A stretch of DNA of 64,000 nt from Chthonomonadaceae bacterium. Lineage in GTDB: Bacteria > Armatimonadota > Chthonomonadetes > Chthonomonadales > Chthonomonadaceae. The notes under the pieces were generated by a model. The model saw only the letters and a list, made by a program, of their open reading frames with translations. It made no database searches and was not told the origin of the DNA. Below are positions 26,418 through 34,845 of this stretch, piece after piece. The number at the start of each line of letters is the position of its first letter. Position 1 is the stretch's first letter. A program made the position numbers and the translations under genes. The stretch is taken from the NCBI GenBank assembly GCA_027450145.1, contig DAIDKH010000001.1, forward strand, positions 96,518 through 160,517, given 5' to 3'.

Positions 26418-26447
26418 TTGACATCTATGCCTTACATCTTTTATAAT
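26418..26447 (+). promoter_or_regulatory. Sigma-70 promoter of tRNA-Phe
   Basis: Consensus TTGACA (26418-26423), 18-base spacer, consensus TATAAT (26442-26447), ten bases before the mature tRNA. Confidence 0.8.
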
Positions 26448-26457
26448 AACTCTACTT

Positions 26458-26530
<73 letters not shown>

Positions 26531-26586
26531 TTCCCCTTTCCATCTTATCCTCAAGTTCAGTGCCATCGCTCGAGCATAAATCACCG

Positions 26587-26614
26587 TAATAATGCGAGTG
26601 ACCTTTGCCGATAA
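26587..26614 (+). promoter_or_regulatory. Sigma-28 (FliA/SigD)-like flagellar promoter
   Basis: TAAT (26587-26590), 16 bases, then a perfect GCCGATAA (26607-26614). The flagellar consensus is TAAA-N15-GCCGATAA. It lies 52 bases before the fliQ start, which supports the assignment. Confidence 0.55.
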
Positions 26615-26665
26615 TTCTAATGAAGCCCGCATTGGGCCGCCTCGTTGGATATCGGAGGTGCTTTT

Positions 26666-26935
26666 TTGACTGATCGAGCCGTTTTGGACGCTGGACGGGA
26701 AATGCTGATAATCGCGCTGAAGCTTTCGCTTCCTGTGCTAATGTTTGGCCTTGTTGCAGGCGTACTGGTGTCCCTTTTTCAGGCGGTGACACAAATCCAG
26801 GAATTCACGCTGACATTTGTCCCTAAACTACTAGCTGTGATCCTGGCATTAGCAATTTTTGGCCCGTGGATGCTCAACTCCTTGGTAGCGTTTTTCAAGA
26901 TGACCTTTACGCATATGCCGCCGGTCACCAACTAG
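26666..26935 (+). CDS. fliQ: Flagellar export gate protein FliQ
   Basis: Two-helix membrane subunit of the FliPQR export gate of the flagellar type III secretion system. The TTG start at 26666 has GGAGGTG seven bases upstream and gives exactly 89 residues, the standard FliQ length; the TTG at 26645 is too early. Landmarks are LSLPVLMFGLVAGVLVSLFQ and the conserved loop AVTQIQEFTLTFVPKLLAV. FliR starts immediately after its stop codon. Confidence 0.95.
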   Translation: MTDRAVLDAGREMLIIALKLSLPVLMFGLVAGVLVSLFQAVTQIQEFTLTFVPKLLAVILALAIFGPWMLNSLVAFFKMTFTHMPPVTN

Positions 26936-27721
26936 ATGTCGATGGCTGGCTTACCCATTCCAGAACATGAGTTCTACGCCTTCCTGCTTATAGGCGCACG
27001 TACTGGCGGCCTGTTAACCGGTACACCAATCCTTGGAAATCAATCTGTTCCTCGTCAGGCGCTGGCCGGCCTAACTATTGTTTTTGCGATGGCTGTTACT
27101 CCGGTTCTGAGCGCACACACAGGTCCTATACCCACCAGTCTTGTTGCCTTTGGGCTGCTCATACTACAGAATGGAATGATTGGTCTAGCCATTGGCTATT
27201 TCACCATGCTGCTTTTTGCCTCGGTAAAGATCGCCGGGTTCTTCATCGATACTCAAATGGGCTTTGGCATCGTCAATCTGCTCGATCCATTTTCTCAGCA
27301 GCAAAGCTCGATTATGTCGGCGTTTCAATACCAAACCGCCATAACACTCTACTTTATACTAAACGGACCATTGTTATTACTAGGGGCACTTACACGCAGC
27401 TTCTATGTGGTACCGCCCGACGCAGTGATAAGCGGCATCGCACATGTTAACAATGTCATTCCGCTTCTATCCACTATGATGCAGTTGAGCATTCAACTAT
27501 CACTTCCTGCGATTGGAGTACTGTTTTTAACCGACGTAGGGCTGGGTCTCATCGCGAGAGCGGCACCACAAATTAATGTCTTCATCGTTGGTATGCCGGC
27601 AAAGATTATCATGGGTCTTGCCACTGTGGCGTTTTTAATGCCAGTGCTTGGCGTAGTGGTTGGTCGAATACTTGTTGGAACCAGTAGCGGCTTTACCGCA
27701 CTACTGGCGAGTTTGAGGTAG
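26936..27721 (+). CDS. fliR: Flagellar export gate protein FliR
   Basis: Multi-span membrane subunit of the flagellar export gate. The frame opens at ATG 26936 directly after the fliQ stop (ATG 26942 also possible). Landmarks are GNQSVPRQALAGLTIVFAMA, the membrane segment DTQMGFGIVNLLDPFSQQ (the conserved QMG motif) and the C-terminal IFIVGMPAKIIMGLATVAF. 261 residues is the normal size. Translation is probably coupled to fliQ and to flhB six bases downstream. Confidence 0.95.
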   Translation: MSMAGLPIPEHEFYAFLLIGARTGGLLTGTPILGNQSVPRQALAGLTIVFAMAVTPVLSAHTGPIPTSLVAFGLLILQNGMIGLAIGYFTMLLFASVKIAGFFIDTQMGFGIVNLLDPFSQQQSSIMSAFQYQTAITLYFILNGPLLLLGALTRSFYVVPPDAVISGIAHVNNVIPLLSTMMQLSIQLSLPAIGVLFLTDVGLGLIARAAPQINVFIVGMPAKIIMGLATVAFLMPVLGVVVGRILVGTSSGFTALLASLR

Positions 27722-27727
27722 TACAAC

Positions 27728-28834
27728 ATGGCAGCAGGGGACGACAAGACCGAGGCAGCGACGCCCAAGCGTCGACGGGACGCGCGAAAAAAGGGGCAGG
27801 TAGCCAAGAGTAGCGAGCTATCCTCTCTCGTAGTAATGCTCGCTATTACAATGCAATTACCCTCCGTTGGCGCCAATGCCGCTCACGTAGTTCAAACCAT
27901 GTTCATACGCACGTTTAGCCAGCTGCAAAATACGCAGATGTCTACCTCGCATGTAATGAGCATTGGTGGCATGATATGCATGACAGTGGTGCGTGCCATA
28001 GGACCGCTTGTCGCTCTCGCTATGGTGTGCGGTATTGTATCGAACATTGCCCAAACCGGTCCCATGTTGGCGCTGGAACGTCTGCAGCCAAACTTCTCGC
28101 GCCTTAACCCGTTGCAAGGCGCACAGCGATTTCTTAGTGCAACTGGGTTTGTTGAGCTGGCAAAATCAATATGGAAGGTGGGCCTAATTGGCTATCTCTG
28201 CTACACTACCGTGCGCGCAGCCTACCCACACATGCTCCTCCTAAGCCGCACTGATCTGGGTACCGGAGTCGATGGCGTACTTGCAGTCGTGCACACGCTT
28301 ATCCTGCGTGTCGTTGGAGCCATGTTTATACTGGCCGCACTAGATTATGCCTACCAGCGGTACAACACTGAGAAACAGCTGCGCATGACAAAGGAAGAGG
28401 TTCGCCAGGAGTTCAAACAGACAGAGGGAAGCCCATTGCTCAAGAGCCGCATTCGAGCCAAAATGCGCCAGATGGCTCGTAAGCGGATGATGGCTAATGT
28501 GCCTACTGCCGATGTGGTAGTCACTAACCCAACCCACTTTGCAGTAGCCTTGAAATATGAAGCAGGTCAGATGCGAGCTCCCCGCGTGGTTGCCAAGGGA
28601 CAGGATTTAATCGCGCTAAAGATCCGTGAACTCGCTCAAGAACAGGACATTCCAATCGTAGAGAATCCGCCGCTCGCTCGAGCGATCTACAAACAGACGC
28701 CGGTAGAGGGCGAGATACCACCAGATCTGTATGCGGCCGTGGCAGAAGTACTGGCGTTTGTCTACAAGATTAACATGGAGAGAGCACAGCGGGGTATTCG
28801 CCGGCGCCAGAATTACTCCACCACTACCGCCTGA
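27728..28834 (+). CDS. flhB: Flagellar export switch protein FlhB
   Basis: Membrane protein that switches export from rod/hook to filament substrates. Basic N-terminus (EAATPKRRRDARKKGQVAKS), four membrane helices (30-210), then the cytoplasmic domain with the autocleavage motif NPTH (about residue 268) in VVVTNPTHFAVALKY. The continuation APRVVAKGQDLIALKIRELA and IVENPPLARAIYK is classic. 368 residues is normal. Last gene of the fliQRB unit; fliP, flhA and other flagellar genes are not in the window. Confidence 0.96.
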   Translation: MAAGDDKTEAATPKRRRDARKKGQVAKSSELSSLVVMLAITMQLPSVGANAAHVVQTMFIRTFSQLQNTQMSTSHVMSIGGMICMTVVRAIGPLVALAMVCGIVSNIAQTGPMLALERLQPNFSRLNPLQGAQRFLSATGFVELAKSIWKVGLIGYLCYTTVRAAYPHMLLLSRTDLGTGVDGVLAVVHTLILRVVGAMFILAALDYAYQRYNTEKQLRMTKEEVRQEFKQTEGSPLLKSRIRAKMRQMARKRMMANVPTADVVVTNPTHFAVALKYEAGQMRAPRVVAKGQDLIALKIRELAQEQDIPIVENPPLARAIYKQTPVEGEIPPDLYAAVAEVLAFVYKINMERAQRGIRRRQNYSTTTA

Positions 28835-28866
28835 ACGCGCCAACGCCACCGAGCATCACTAGGCAC

Positions 28867-29646
28867 TTAATCGGACATATGCCTCCGCATGGGGTTCACA
28901 GCCCAAGCCACGAAGCCCAGGTTCTGATATAGGCGTTGTGCAACGCCATCCCTTTCCGTATCCAGGTAGATGCAGCGGCAACCGGCAGCAACCGCCCTCC
29001 TAATCGCAACGGATACCAGCGCACTGGCCACACGCCGTCGCCGGAATTGAGGCTTCACAATGACACTATCGATTCTTGCCCAATCATTCTCAATGAAAAG
29101 CGTGCATGCGGCAACCATCTCTCCGTCTGCGGCAAATGCGCCCAGTTTCGTAATTGACGGGTACCTGCATTCCATGCGCCCAACTTCGCACCAAAAGCGG
29201 CGCTCAGTGGAACCGGATTCATCGCAACCTGCTAGCTCATTCCAGTCATGCGCTTCCACTTCCCCGTCGATCTCCCTCACGGTCCAGTTCGATGTTTGTG
29301 CGTAGTCGCAGGTTTCATTGTTCCAACGCATTGCAACATATGCCCCGGACACTGGCAGCACCGCCATAGATCGCAAAACCGCGCCGAATCCCTGCCGTTC
29401 AGCGGTCGCATCTACATCCACAACAACCCTGCGGTGTAACGCATTGAAATGAGCAATGATTTCCTGACAGATCTCAGACGGGCCTCTTCCATCATCGCGA
29501 AGATGCATCACTCTATTGATATCGTGATAACCTGCGAGTTGGTCGTTACGGAGAAACCAGCCGTAGTCGCGGATGGATACATCCCCGCCAAACCGAAAAT
29601 ACTGTAATTCGTGGGCAATATAGAGTTCTAATTCATTGGGTGTCAT
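28867..29646 (-). CDS. GNAT-family N-acetyltransferase
   Basis: The C-terminal third has the acetyl-CoA site WARIDSVIVKPQFRRRRVAS followed by CRCIYLDTERDGVAQRLYQN and LGFVAWAV, the standard GNAT motif A/B order. Residues 1-150 form a separate, less conserved domain (YGWFLRNDQLAGYHDINRVM), possibly a degenerate second GNAT fold. The substrate is unknown. It has no clear ribosome site; a promoter in the 136-base divergent gap to the next gene is likely. Confidence 0.78.
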   Translation of the reverse strand: MTPNELELYIAHELQYFRFGGDVSIRDYGWFLRNDQLAGYHDINRVMHLRDDGRGPSEICQEIIAHFNALHRRVVVDVDATAERQGFGAVLRSMAVLPVSGAYVAMRWNNETCDYAQTSNWTVREIDGEVEAHDWNELAGCDESGSTERRFWCEVGRMECRYPSITKLGAFAADGEMVAACTLFIENDWARIDSVIVKPQFRRRRVASALVSVAIRRAVAAGCRCIYLDTERDGVAQRLYQNLGFVAWAVNPMRRHMSD

Positions 29647-29782
29647 GTTACGGTAATTAATTCGATATTAGCATTGCTTTTAGGAATTATCGCGAGTTTT
29701 CATTCACGGTGTCGCCAGGAATGTGATACCATAACTCAGGTCAGATTCGTCAAATTGTCTCGACTAGCTACCGGGAGGAACT

Positions 29783-30643
29783 ATGGCAACGCAACAGGCA
29801 CCACCGCGAGGTACCGTGCGAATTGAGGCTCCAGACAACGATCGCAAAGATAGTTACTGGGTTGCTCCAACCGCAATTCTCGCAACGTTCGCTGTCTTCG
29901 TCATCTATTCTACGATTAGAGCATTCATGGGTAAGTACTACTCTACCTATTATGATGGACACTCATTCGCCTGGATGGCAGCGAACCTTCGTGGTGCTAG
30001 TGCAATACGTCCTCACTATTGGTCACCGTTTTATTCGCCATATATACCTGGATATTTTCCATTTCTAAAAGCTCTGAAGATAGGCTCCTGGCCATTATCC
30101 GCGGCGCTGTACGTTATGGTGTTTCCACTCGCCTTTCGTGCATCATGCTATTTCTGCCGCAAGACTTACTACCGAGCGGTATTTAGAGACCCCGAGGCAT
30201 GCGCGGTAAAAGAGAAGTTTGCGCGCCTTAACTACACAGGTGAAACTAAATTACCAGCGCGTGCAGTTAACTTGCACCGGTACACGTTTTATATCGCAGT
30301 CATTCTGGTGATTTTTCACTGGTACCATTTATACAACGCCTTCTTCTACTCGCAGTACGGGCAGACACACTTTGGTGTGGGTTTAGGAACCATCATATTC
30401 CTGGTCGATACAGTAGCACTCACGGCCTACACCTTTTCGTGCCATTCATGGCGGCACCTGGTTGGTGGAGTAATCAACAGGTACTCGCGAGCGAAAAGTC
30501 GGTTCAAAGTGTGGAGCGGCGTCTCTAAGTTAAACGAGTACCATGGTCAGTTCTTCTGGATCAGTTTAGTGACCGTGCTAATTGCAGACCTCTACGTTTT
30601 TCTGGTATCGTCTGGACGCATAACAGACATTCGCTTCTTCTAG
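29783..30643 (+). CDS. Succinate dehydrogenase-type membrane anchor (actinobacterial Sdh1-like)
   Basis: Membrane protein with five to six helices, resembling the single anchor subunit found with actinobacterial Sdh1-type succinate dehydrogenases. Landmarks are LAFRASCYFCRKTYYRAVF, then the Tyr/His-rich helix HRYTFYIAVILVIFHWYHLY and the quinone/haem-side motif TFSCHSWRHLVGGVINRY followed by SKLNEYHGQFFWISLVTVLI. Conserved His residues could ligate haem. ATG at 29783 follows GGGAGGAACT. The flavoprotein and iron-sulfur subunits are absent from both sides, which is unusual. The family assignment is by memory of motif pattern and should be searched. Confidence 0.6.
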   Translation: MATQQAPPRGTVRIEAPDNDRKDSYWVAPTAILATFAVFVIYSTIRAFMGKYYSTYYDGHSFAWMAANLRGASAIRPHYWSPFYSPYIPGYFPFLKALKIGSWPLSAALYVMVFPLAFRASCYFCRKTYYRAVFRDPEACAVKEKFARLNYTGETKLPARAVNLHRYTFYIAVILVIFHWYHLYNAFFYSQYGQTHFGVGLGTIIFLVDTVALTAYTFSCHSWRHLVGGVINRYSRAKSRFKVWSGVSKLNEYHGQFFWISLVTVLIADLYVFLVSSGRITDIRFF

Positions 30644-31271
30644 AATTGTGGCTGCGGCCGCTGTTTAGGATGAACTGGTTCACTATGCGGCGGCTTCTGT
30701 ATTTCTGCGTTGGTACCTTTGTCACTAATAGAGGTCGTACTTTGGCCTCATGGTATAACAAAGCGTCCAGCTAGCCCCTACAAGGGTGATGCAAAAGCTC
30801 GTTGCCTTGCCATTTGTCACTCACCCTCCCTCCTGAGAGTTGTCCGCCAACCACTTTCTATTTCTGTGGGGAATGGTAAGTGGTCAGCTTAATTGAGCGT
30901 CACAGAGCGCGCCCATCAGTGACAGAGTACGGCCGACGGTCGACGCCACTTCACGCATTCGCAAAGCCGGCAGCACTGTTTGGTAGTACACGTAAACATA
31001 CTCTGCTGCGCGGATGCAACATTTTGTACTGCCCTGCACGCTACGTGGACAACGGCGACCAGCCACTTCGCTAACCAGCTTAGCATCACCACAATGATAT
31101 AGAGACGATGACTGCGCGTCCGGACGGAGTCAGTTGCATCCTGCGCTCGTTAGAGCAGCTTCCGGGCTGGGGTGTTCTGGTGATTCGCATTTGCAGCGCA
31201 TGGGTGTTCAGCGATGCGCTCCACTCTAAGAGGGACGCACTGTCTAAGTTGTCGCGTTCAATAAAACCTGG
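30644..31271. other. Intergenic region of 628 bases without a convincing gene
   Basis: Several short frames run through it on both strands, none with a domain or good ribosome site. One frame of 55 codons (31108-31275, MTARPDGVSCILRSLEQLPGW) overlaps the next gene's end and is not supported by any start signal. No tRNA, tmRNA, RNase P or SRP signature was found. It may hold remnants of a lost gene. Confidence 0.4.
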
Positions 31272-32237
31272 TTAGATGTATTCCAGGCTAGAGTTACATA
31301 CGTCACAACTGATGGCAGGTGTTATTGCCTGGCAGGAGTTCATTTCCTGGATTCTGACCACCCTCGCTTCGTCGCATGAACATGTTAGGCGCCAGGACGG
31401 AGACCAAGTATCGACGTATACGCGGCTTTTGTTCATCTCTAGACCAGCCTGAAGCAGATACTCCACCGTTTTAATATGAGGCGGCGTAAACAGGTCCCGT
31501 TTCTGCAGTTCTTCCATAGCGCCGTTACCAGCACGCGCCGGTATCAAAATAGTAGCGCAAGCGTTCAAATCGTTCGCAAACTCCAGGCTTCTAAGCCCCC
31601 ACGTTAGTGCTTCATTCTCTTGTTGAAAGGGGGGACGAACTATAACAAACAGGCGCAAATCTATGCTGTGTTCGCCAAGCCATCGTGCGGCGGACTCCAA
31701 CTGCGTCAAATTGCAGCGCTTGTTCAGCAACTTGAGGGTCGTTTCATGTACTGTTTCCAGCCCCATTGCGACTTCCAGACGCCCGGGTAATAGGTCACGA
31801 AACGCCAGAACGCGTTCATCAACGAATGCAGGGTGACATTCCACAATCACCCTTTCATAGTCCTGTAACAACTCTGCAATTGCTCGGTAATCGGCCAATG
31901 GAATTGCATGAAAATCAAAGAAACTTCCTGCGTTGTAGATTTTGATCCACTGGGCTCGGGGCAGTGCCGCCAGCGCTTTCGCGATCTGGCGCACTACAAA
32001 ACCCCCGGGCGTTGGTCCGGCCAGCGTATTTTTCCACAGGTCGCACATCACGCATGTGAAAGGACATTCACTGTTAACTGGAAAGACAACATTAGCATTA
32101 ACAAACTGTCCATCACCTAGTGACTCAGTCTCGTGTAGGGCGGCGCATCCGGATGCAGGGCTCACCGGATTACGCTCACCCCGTAAATTCCGTATCCACT
32201 TGGTTTGTTGTGATTCGACCGCGGGATAGGCCTGCAC
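31272..32237 (-). CDS. Radical SAM enzyme of the archaeosine/TIGR01210-like type
   Basis: Iron-sulfur enzyme that generates a 5'-deoxyadenosyl radical. The cluster motif is C58-x3-C62-x2-C65 (ECPFTCVMCDLW). The segment IKIYNAGSFFDFHAIP after it closely resembles the RaSEA/TIGR01210 branch (KIFNSGSFLDP in relatives), followed by the family-like VECHPAFVDERVLAF and GLETVHE. The last 60 residues add Cys residues (TCSCDEARV, SCDVCNSS) that could bind another metal or cluster. A GTG start at 32237 begins two bases after the stop of the upstream asparagine-synthetase-like gene, so the two are translationally coupled. Confidence 0.75.
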   Translation of the reverse strand: MQAYPAVESQQTKWIRNLRGERNPVSPASGCAALHETESLGDGQFVNANVVFPVNSECPFTCVMCDLWKNTLAGPTPGGFVVRQIAKALAALPRAQWIKIYNAGSFFDFHAIPLADYRAIAELLQDYERVIVECHPAFVDERVLAFRDLLPGRLEVAMGLETVHETTLKLLNKRCNLTQLESAARWLGEHSIDLRLFVIVRPPFQQENEALTWGLRSLEFANDLNACATILIPARAGNGAMEELQKRDLFTPPHIKTVEYLLQAGLEMNKSRVYVDTWSPSWRLTCSCDEARVVRIQEMNSCQAITPAISCDVCNSSLEYI

Positions 32238-32239
32238 GA

Positions 32240-33634
32240 CTAAATTGCTCGCGTTGGAAGCGGCGCCGAAAGGTCGTTCCCCGATAGCCGTTCTGCCGCG
32301 GGATCCCAGGCTGTGCTAAGGCGCGACTCCCACTGCTTCAGAAAAACCTGTCTACACCAAGCCTTGGAAACACGCCAATCCCTATAATTGTCTCCACCGA
32401 TCCCATCCTGAAACCGCCGCTTTTCTGGTGCAGGCATATCAAGACCCGTCAATGAAAGTATGCCTGCTGTCACAATCTCACGCTTCAGGGTGTAGAGGCG
32501 CTCAATACTTCCCTCAAGCAACTGCTCGAACGGTATCGCACATGCCGCCTCGATCGCTTCACGAGACACGTAAGGCGAAAATGCACTGAATCCATATCGA
32601 GCTGCAGGCGCATAGGTACGGACGTAGGAACGTGACAGTCCGCCAGTGTAGGTCAGGCTGTGCTTTATGGCGTCCACACCCCAACCCTCCTGGTAAAGAA
32701 GCGGATTTCTAAGTACGCTGGAGAGTGTGAGATCGGAGTCTTCCAGTGGATAGTCCTTTAGGTTCTCGTCACCTCCGTCCCCGTCAAGGAAATACTTCAA
32801 TTCCGGGTGAGATTGGCGAATGTGCTTCAGTAAACAGAGCGCGCTGGCAGCGCACTGAACGTCCAGTGGATGGTAGTCTTCAATTACGCTAATGGCCTCG
32901 TTCAGGTCAATCTCTTGCGGCGCTGCCTCGACGACAACATGCAGAGCCGAAAGGTTCAGTTGTTCGGCAACCTGCCGAGCCTGGACAGCGTCTTTTCCCC
33001 CGCCCAAATCGAGAGTAAACGCGAGAATGTTATCTGGATTGCCGCCGATATCCGTCAGAACCTTGCGAGCCATCAACCAGACCGAAGTGCTATCTATCCC
33101 GCCAGAGAACGCAAGACCAATTTTCTCGTTGCGAGGAATCGTTAACAGCCAATTCCTAAGTGCTTCGCTTGCCGCACGTACATACCGGTCACCGCAGGCA
33201 TGAACGTCTGCCTTGCCTGTAGCAACTGGCGGATTGAAGAACCGGTGGTAGCGAGGTGACGGATCGGGACAGCCAATTTGGTCGATCTCTAAAAGGTAAT
33301 GCGCAGGTACCATGCGAGTGTATAATGGGTCGAACTGCCAGCCAATTTTGTGATCAACACACCAATTATAAAGACTATCGATACGGTCGGAAACCACCAG
33401 GAACGGACCGTGGAACATCTTCGCTACAAAATAGCGCAGCGGTATGCCCATGGTTCGAGCAAGCCTAACGGTGGTTCCCTCACGCCCTACCGCGGCCCAC
33501 TGCCCCGTAGTCGCGGCAAGAGCCGATATGTCGGCCGACGAAACAGCATTCGATAGATCAAGAAGATCGTCGGCCGCTCTGGCAGATTGCCGTACACCAA
33601 CCAGATCAACCAGCCTGTCAATACCTTGTAACAT
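32240..33634 (-). CDS. Asparagine-synthetase-like ATP-pyrophosphatase lacking glutaminase
   Basis: The synthetase domain has the PP-loop LAFSGGIDSTSVW (SGGIDS at 177-182) and the second site KYFLDGDGGDENLKDY, which in AsnB activates an acid as an adenylate. The N-terminus is short: residues 35-90 (GQWAAVGREGTTVRLARTMG) match only the second half of the class II glutaminase domain, and the catalytic Cys2 is missing. GAGGTG six bases upstream of ATG 33634 supports this start, so the truncation is not a sequencing break. It probably couples ammonia or an amine to an acid, as do beta-lactam synthetases and lasso cyclases. The next gene is the coupled radical SAM enzyme. Confidence 0.8.
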   Translation of the reverse strand: MLQGIDRLVDLVGVRQSARAADDLLDLSNAVSSADISALAATTGQWAAVGREGTTVRLARTMGIPLRYFVAKMFHGPFLVVSDRIDSLYNWCVDHKIGWQFDPLYTRMVPAHYLLEIDQIGCPDPSPRYHRFFNPPVATGKADVHACGDRYVRAASEALRNWLLTIPRNEKIGLAFSGGIDSTSVWLMARKVLTDIGGNPDNILAFTLDLGGGKDAVQARQVAEQLNLSALHVVVEAAPQEIDLNEAISVIEDYHPLDVQCAASALCLLKHIRQSHPELKYFLDGDGGDENLKDYPLEDSDLTLSSVLRNPLLYQEGWGVDAIKHSLTYTGGLSRSYVRTYAPAARYGFSAFSPYVSREAIEAACAIPFEQLLEGSIERLYTLKREIVTAGILSLTGLDMPAPEKRRFQDGIGGDNYRDWRVSKAWCRQVFLKQWESRLSTAWDPAAERLSGNDLSAPLPTRAI

Positions 33635-33749
33635 CGATTACACCTCATTACCAAAATATGCCATAACAATTTACCAGCCGCGCTGTGAACTCCTGCCCAC
33701 TAACGTTTGCGCGCCGCTCACCACAGATTAATTCAGAACGGAGTATGAA

Positions 33750-33980
33750 TTGAAAAGGTCCAAAGCAATTACGGTTCACGTCACTGAAGACGAAGCAGAA
33801 TGGCTGCGTAGACGTGCACATTGGGATGGAACCAGTATTTCTGCCGTAATGCGCAAGCGCCTTCACGTGATGATCGCAAGCGACGGGTACCTGCGCCCTC
33901 CCGACGACGAACCACAGGACTTCGGTTATGAGAAAGAGCAGATGCAACTAGCCGTGACCTGCGAGAACCTTCTGGAATAG
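33750..33980 (+). CDS. Small ribbon-helix-helix-like protein
   Basis: TTG start at 33750 with GGAG six bases upstream; 76 residues. The first 45 residues (KAITVHVTEDEAEWLRRRAH, then SISAVMRKRLHVMI) have the strand-helix-helix spacing of CopG/RHH DNA-binding proteins. The C-terminus is acidic. It is divergent from the asparagine-synthetase/radical SAM pair with 115 bases between, so it may regulate that pair. No toxin-like gene follows, so an antitoxin role is less likely. Confidence 0.65.
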   Translation: MKRSKAITVHVTEDEAEWLRRRAHWDGTSISAVMRKRLHVMIASDGYLRPPDDEPQDFGYEKEQMQLAVTCENLLE

Positions 33981-33993
33981 GCGAAACGCTGCG

Positions 33994-34845
33994 TTATTCG
34001 TGAAGAAACCCGTCCTCCAGGCGCCCTGTGACGGTAAAACCTGCAGGTTCTGTATCATCGGCCCAAATACCACAGGGACCGCCTCCTGGGCTCAGTCCCA
34101 GATCAACCTCAGTACCATCCATGCGCAACACGGGATGGTAATAGGGTGCCACTCTCTCCGCCTCACCAACGATATAGTGACCAATAAGTGCGCGCCTAAA
34201 CCGATTGGAGGATACATTGGGCAGGCTGCCATGCACAAGTTGGCCGTTAAAGAACAGTACATCGCCGGCACGCATTATTACAGGTTCAACAGGTGTGCCC
34301 GGTTTAAGAGGAACGGTAACGTCTGTGAAGCTCTGGCTTGCGTCCGCCTTTACAGGACATAGTACCGGCCAGGTATGACTCCCTGGCACTACGTTGAGGC
34401 AACCGTTCTCTTCATCACAGTCATCAAGAGCCATCCACGCCGCAACACAGGTTCCAGGCTCAACCTTTAAATAGAACTGATCCTGGTGCAGTGCCTGCCC
34501 CCGAGCACCCGCTGGCTTGAAGTAGAGCATGGTCTGAACTGCATATGGCTCATGGCCCAGGATCGCCGTTAACCATGTTCTTAGCCGGGGATCAATTAGC
34601 CAACGTTTAGACACATCATCCCAACGATGCATGTGAATCATTCGCGGCCACCTGCGAAGCGGGTCCGGATTGTCGTTATCCACAGGCGGATAATCATCCT
34701 GACGTGGTGTTTTGCGGAGTTCCATAAAATGCTCACGGAGTACGTCGGTTTCGCTGATAGTGAATAGCGATCTGGCGACTGTAAATCCCTGCGATTTGAA
34801 CTCGCTCGCTGCGAAGCTTAATTGCCCTAACTCGGTAGCGGTCAC
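33994..34845 (-). CDS. Phytanoyl-CoA dioxygenase (PhyH) family protein 2
   Basis: Fe(II)/2-oxoglutarate oxygenase. Iron ligands HQD (ALHQDQFYL) and the distal His in GQLVHGSLPNVSSNRFRRAL, with the 2-oxoglutarate Arg in the same segment. GTG at 34845 with GGGAGGT just upstream gives MTATELGQLSFAASEFKSQG and 283 residues; the ATG at 34908 would add 21 unlikely residues. The extended C-terminus (SPGGGPCGIWADDTEP) is unusual. It is convergent with the ribbon-helix-helix gene. Substrate unknown. Confidence 0.85.
   Translation of the reverse strand: MTATELGQLSFAASEFKSQGFTVARSLFTISETDVLREHFMELRKTPRQDDYPPVDNDNPDPLRRWPRMIHMHRWDDVSKRWLIDPRLRTWLTAILGHEPYAVQTMLYFKPAGARGQALHQDQFYLKVEPGTCVAAWMALDDCDEENGCLNVVPGSHTWPVLCPVKADASQSFTDVTVPLKPGTPVEPVIMRAGDVLFFNGQLVHGSLPNVSSNRFRRALIGHYIVGEAERVAPYYHPVLRMDGTEVDLGLSPGGGPCGIWADDTEPAGFTVTGRLEDGFLHE

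Noticed and set aside
30644..31271. tmRNA, RNase P or SRP RNA gene
   Set aside because: None of the diagnostic conserved segments of these RNAs could be found on either strand.
31108..31275. 55-codon plus-strand frame
   Set aside because: No ribosome site, and it runs into the 3' end of the convergent radical SAM gene.
31272..33980. Lasso-peptide cluster
   Set aside because: There is no precursor-like peptide or transglutaminase-like leader peptidase gene; the asparagine-synthetase homologue is shorter than a lasso cyclase and pairs with a radical SAM enzyme.
33750..33980. Antitoxin of a toxin-antitoxin pair
   Set aside because: No small toxin-like gene lies next to it; the following gene is a convergent dioxygenase.
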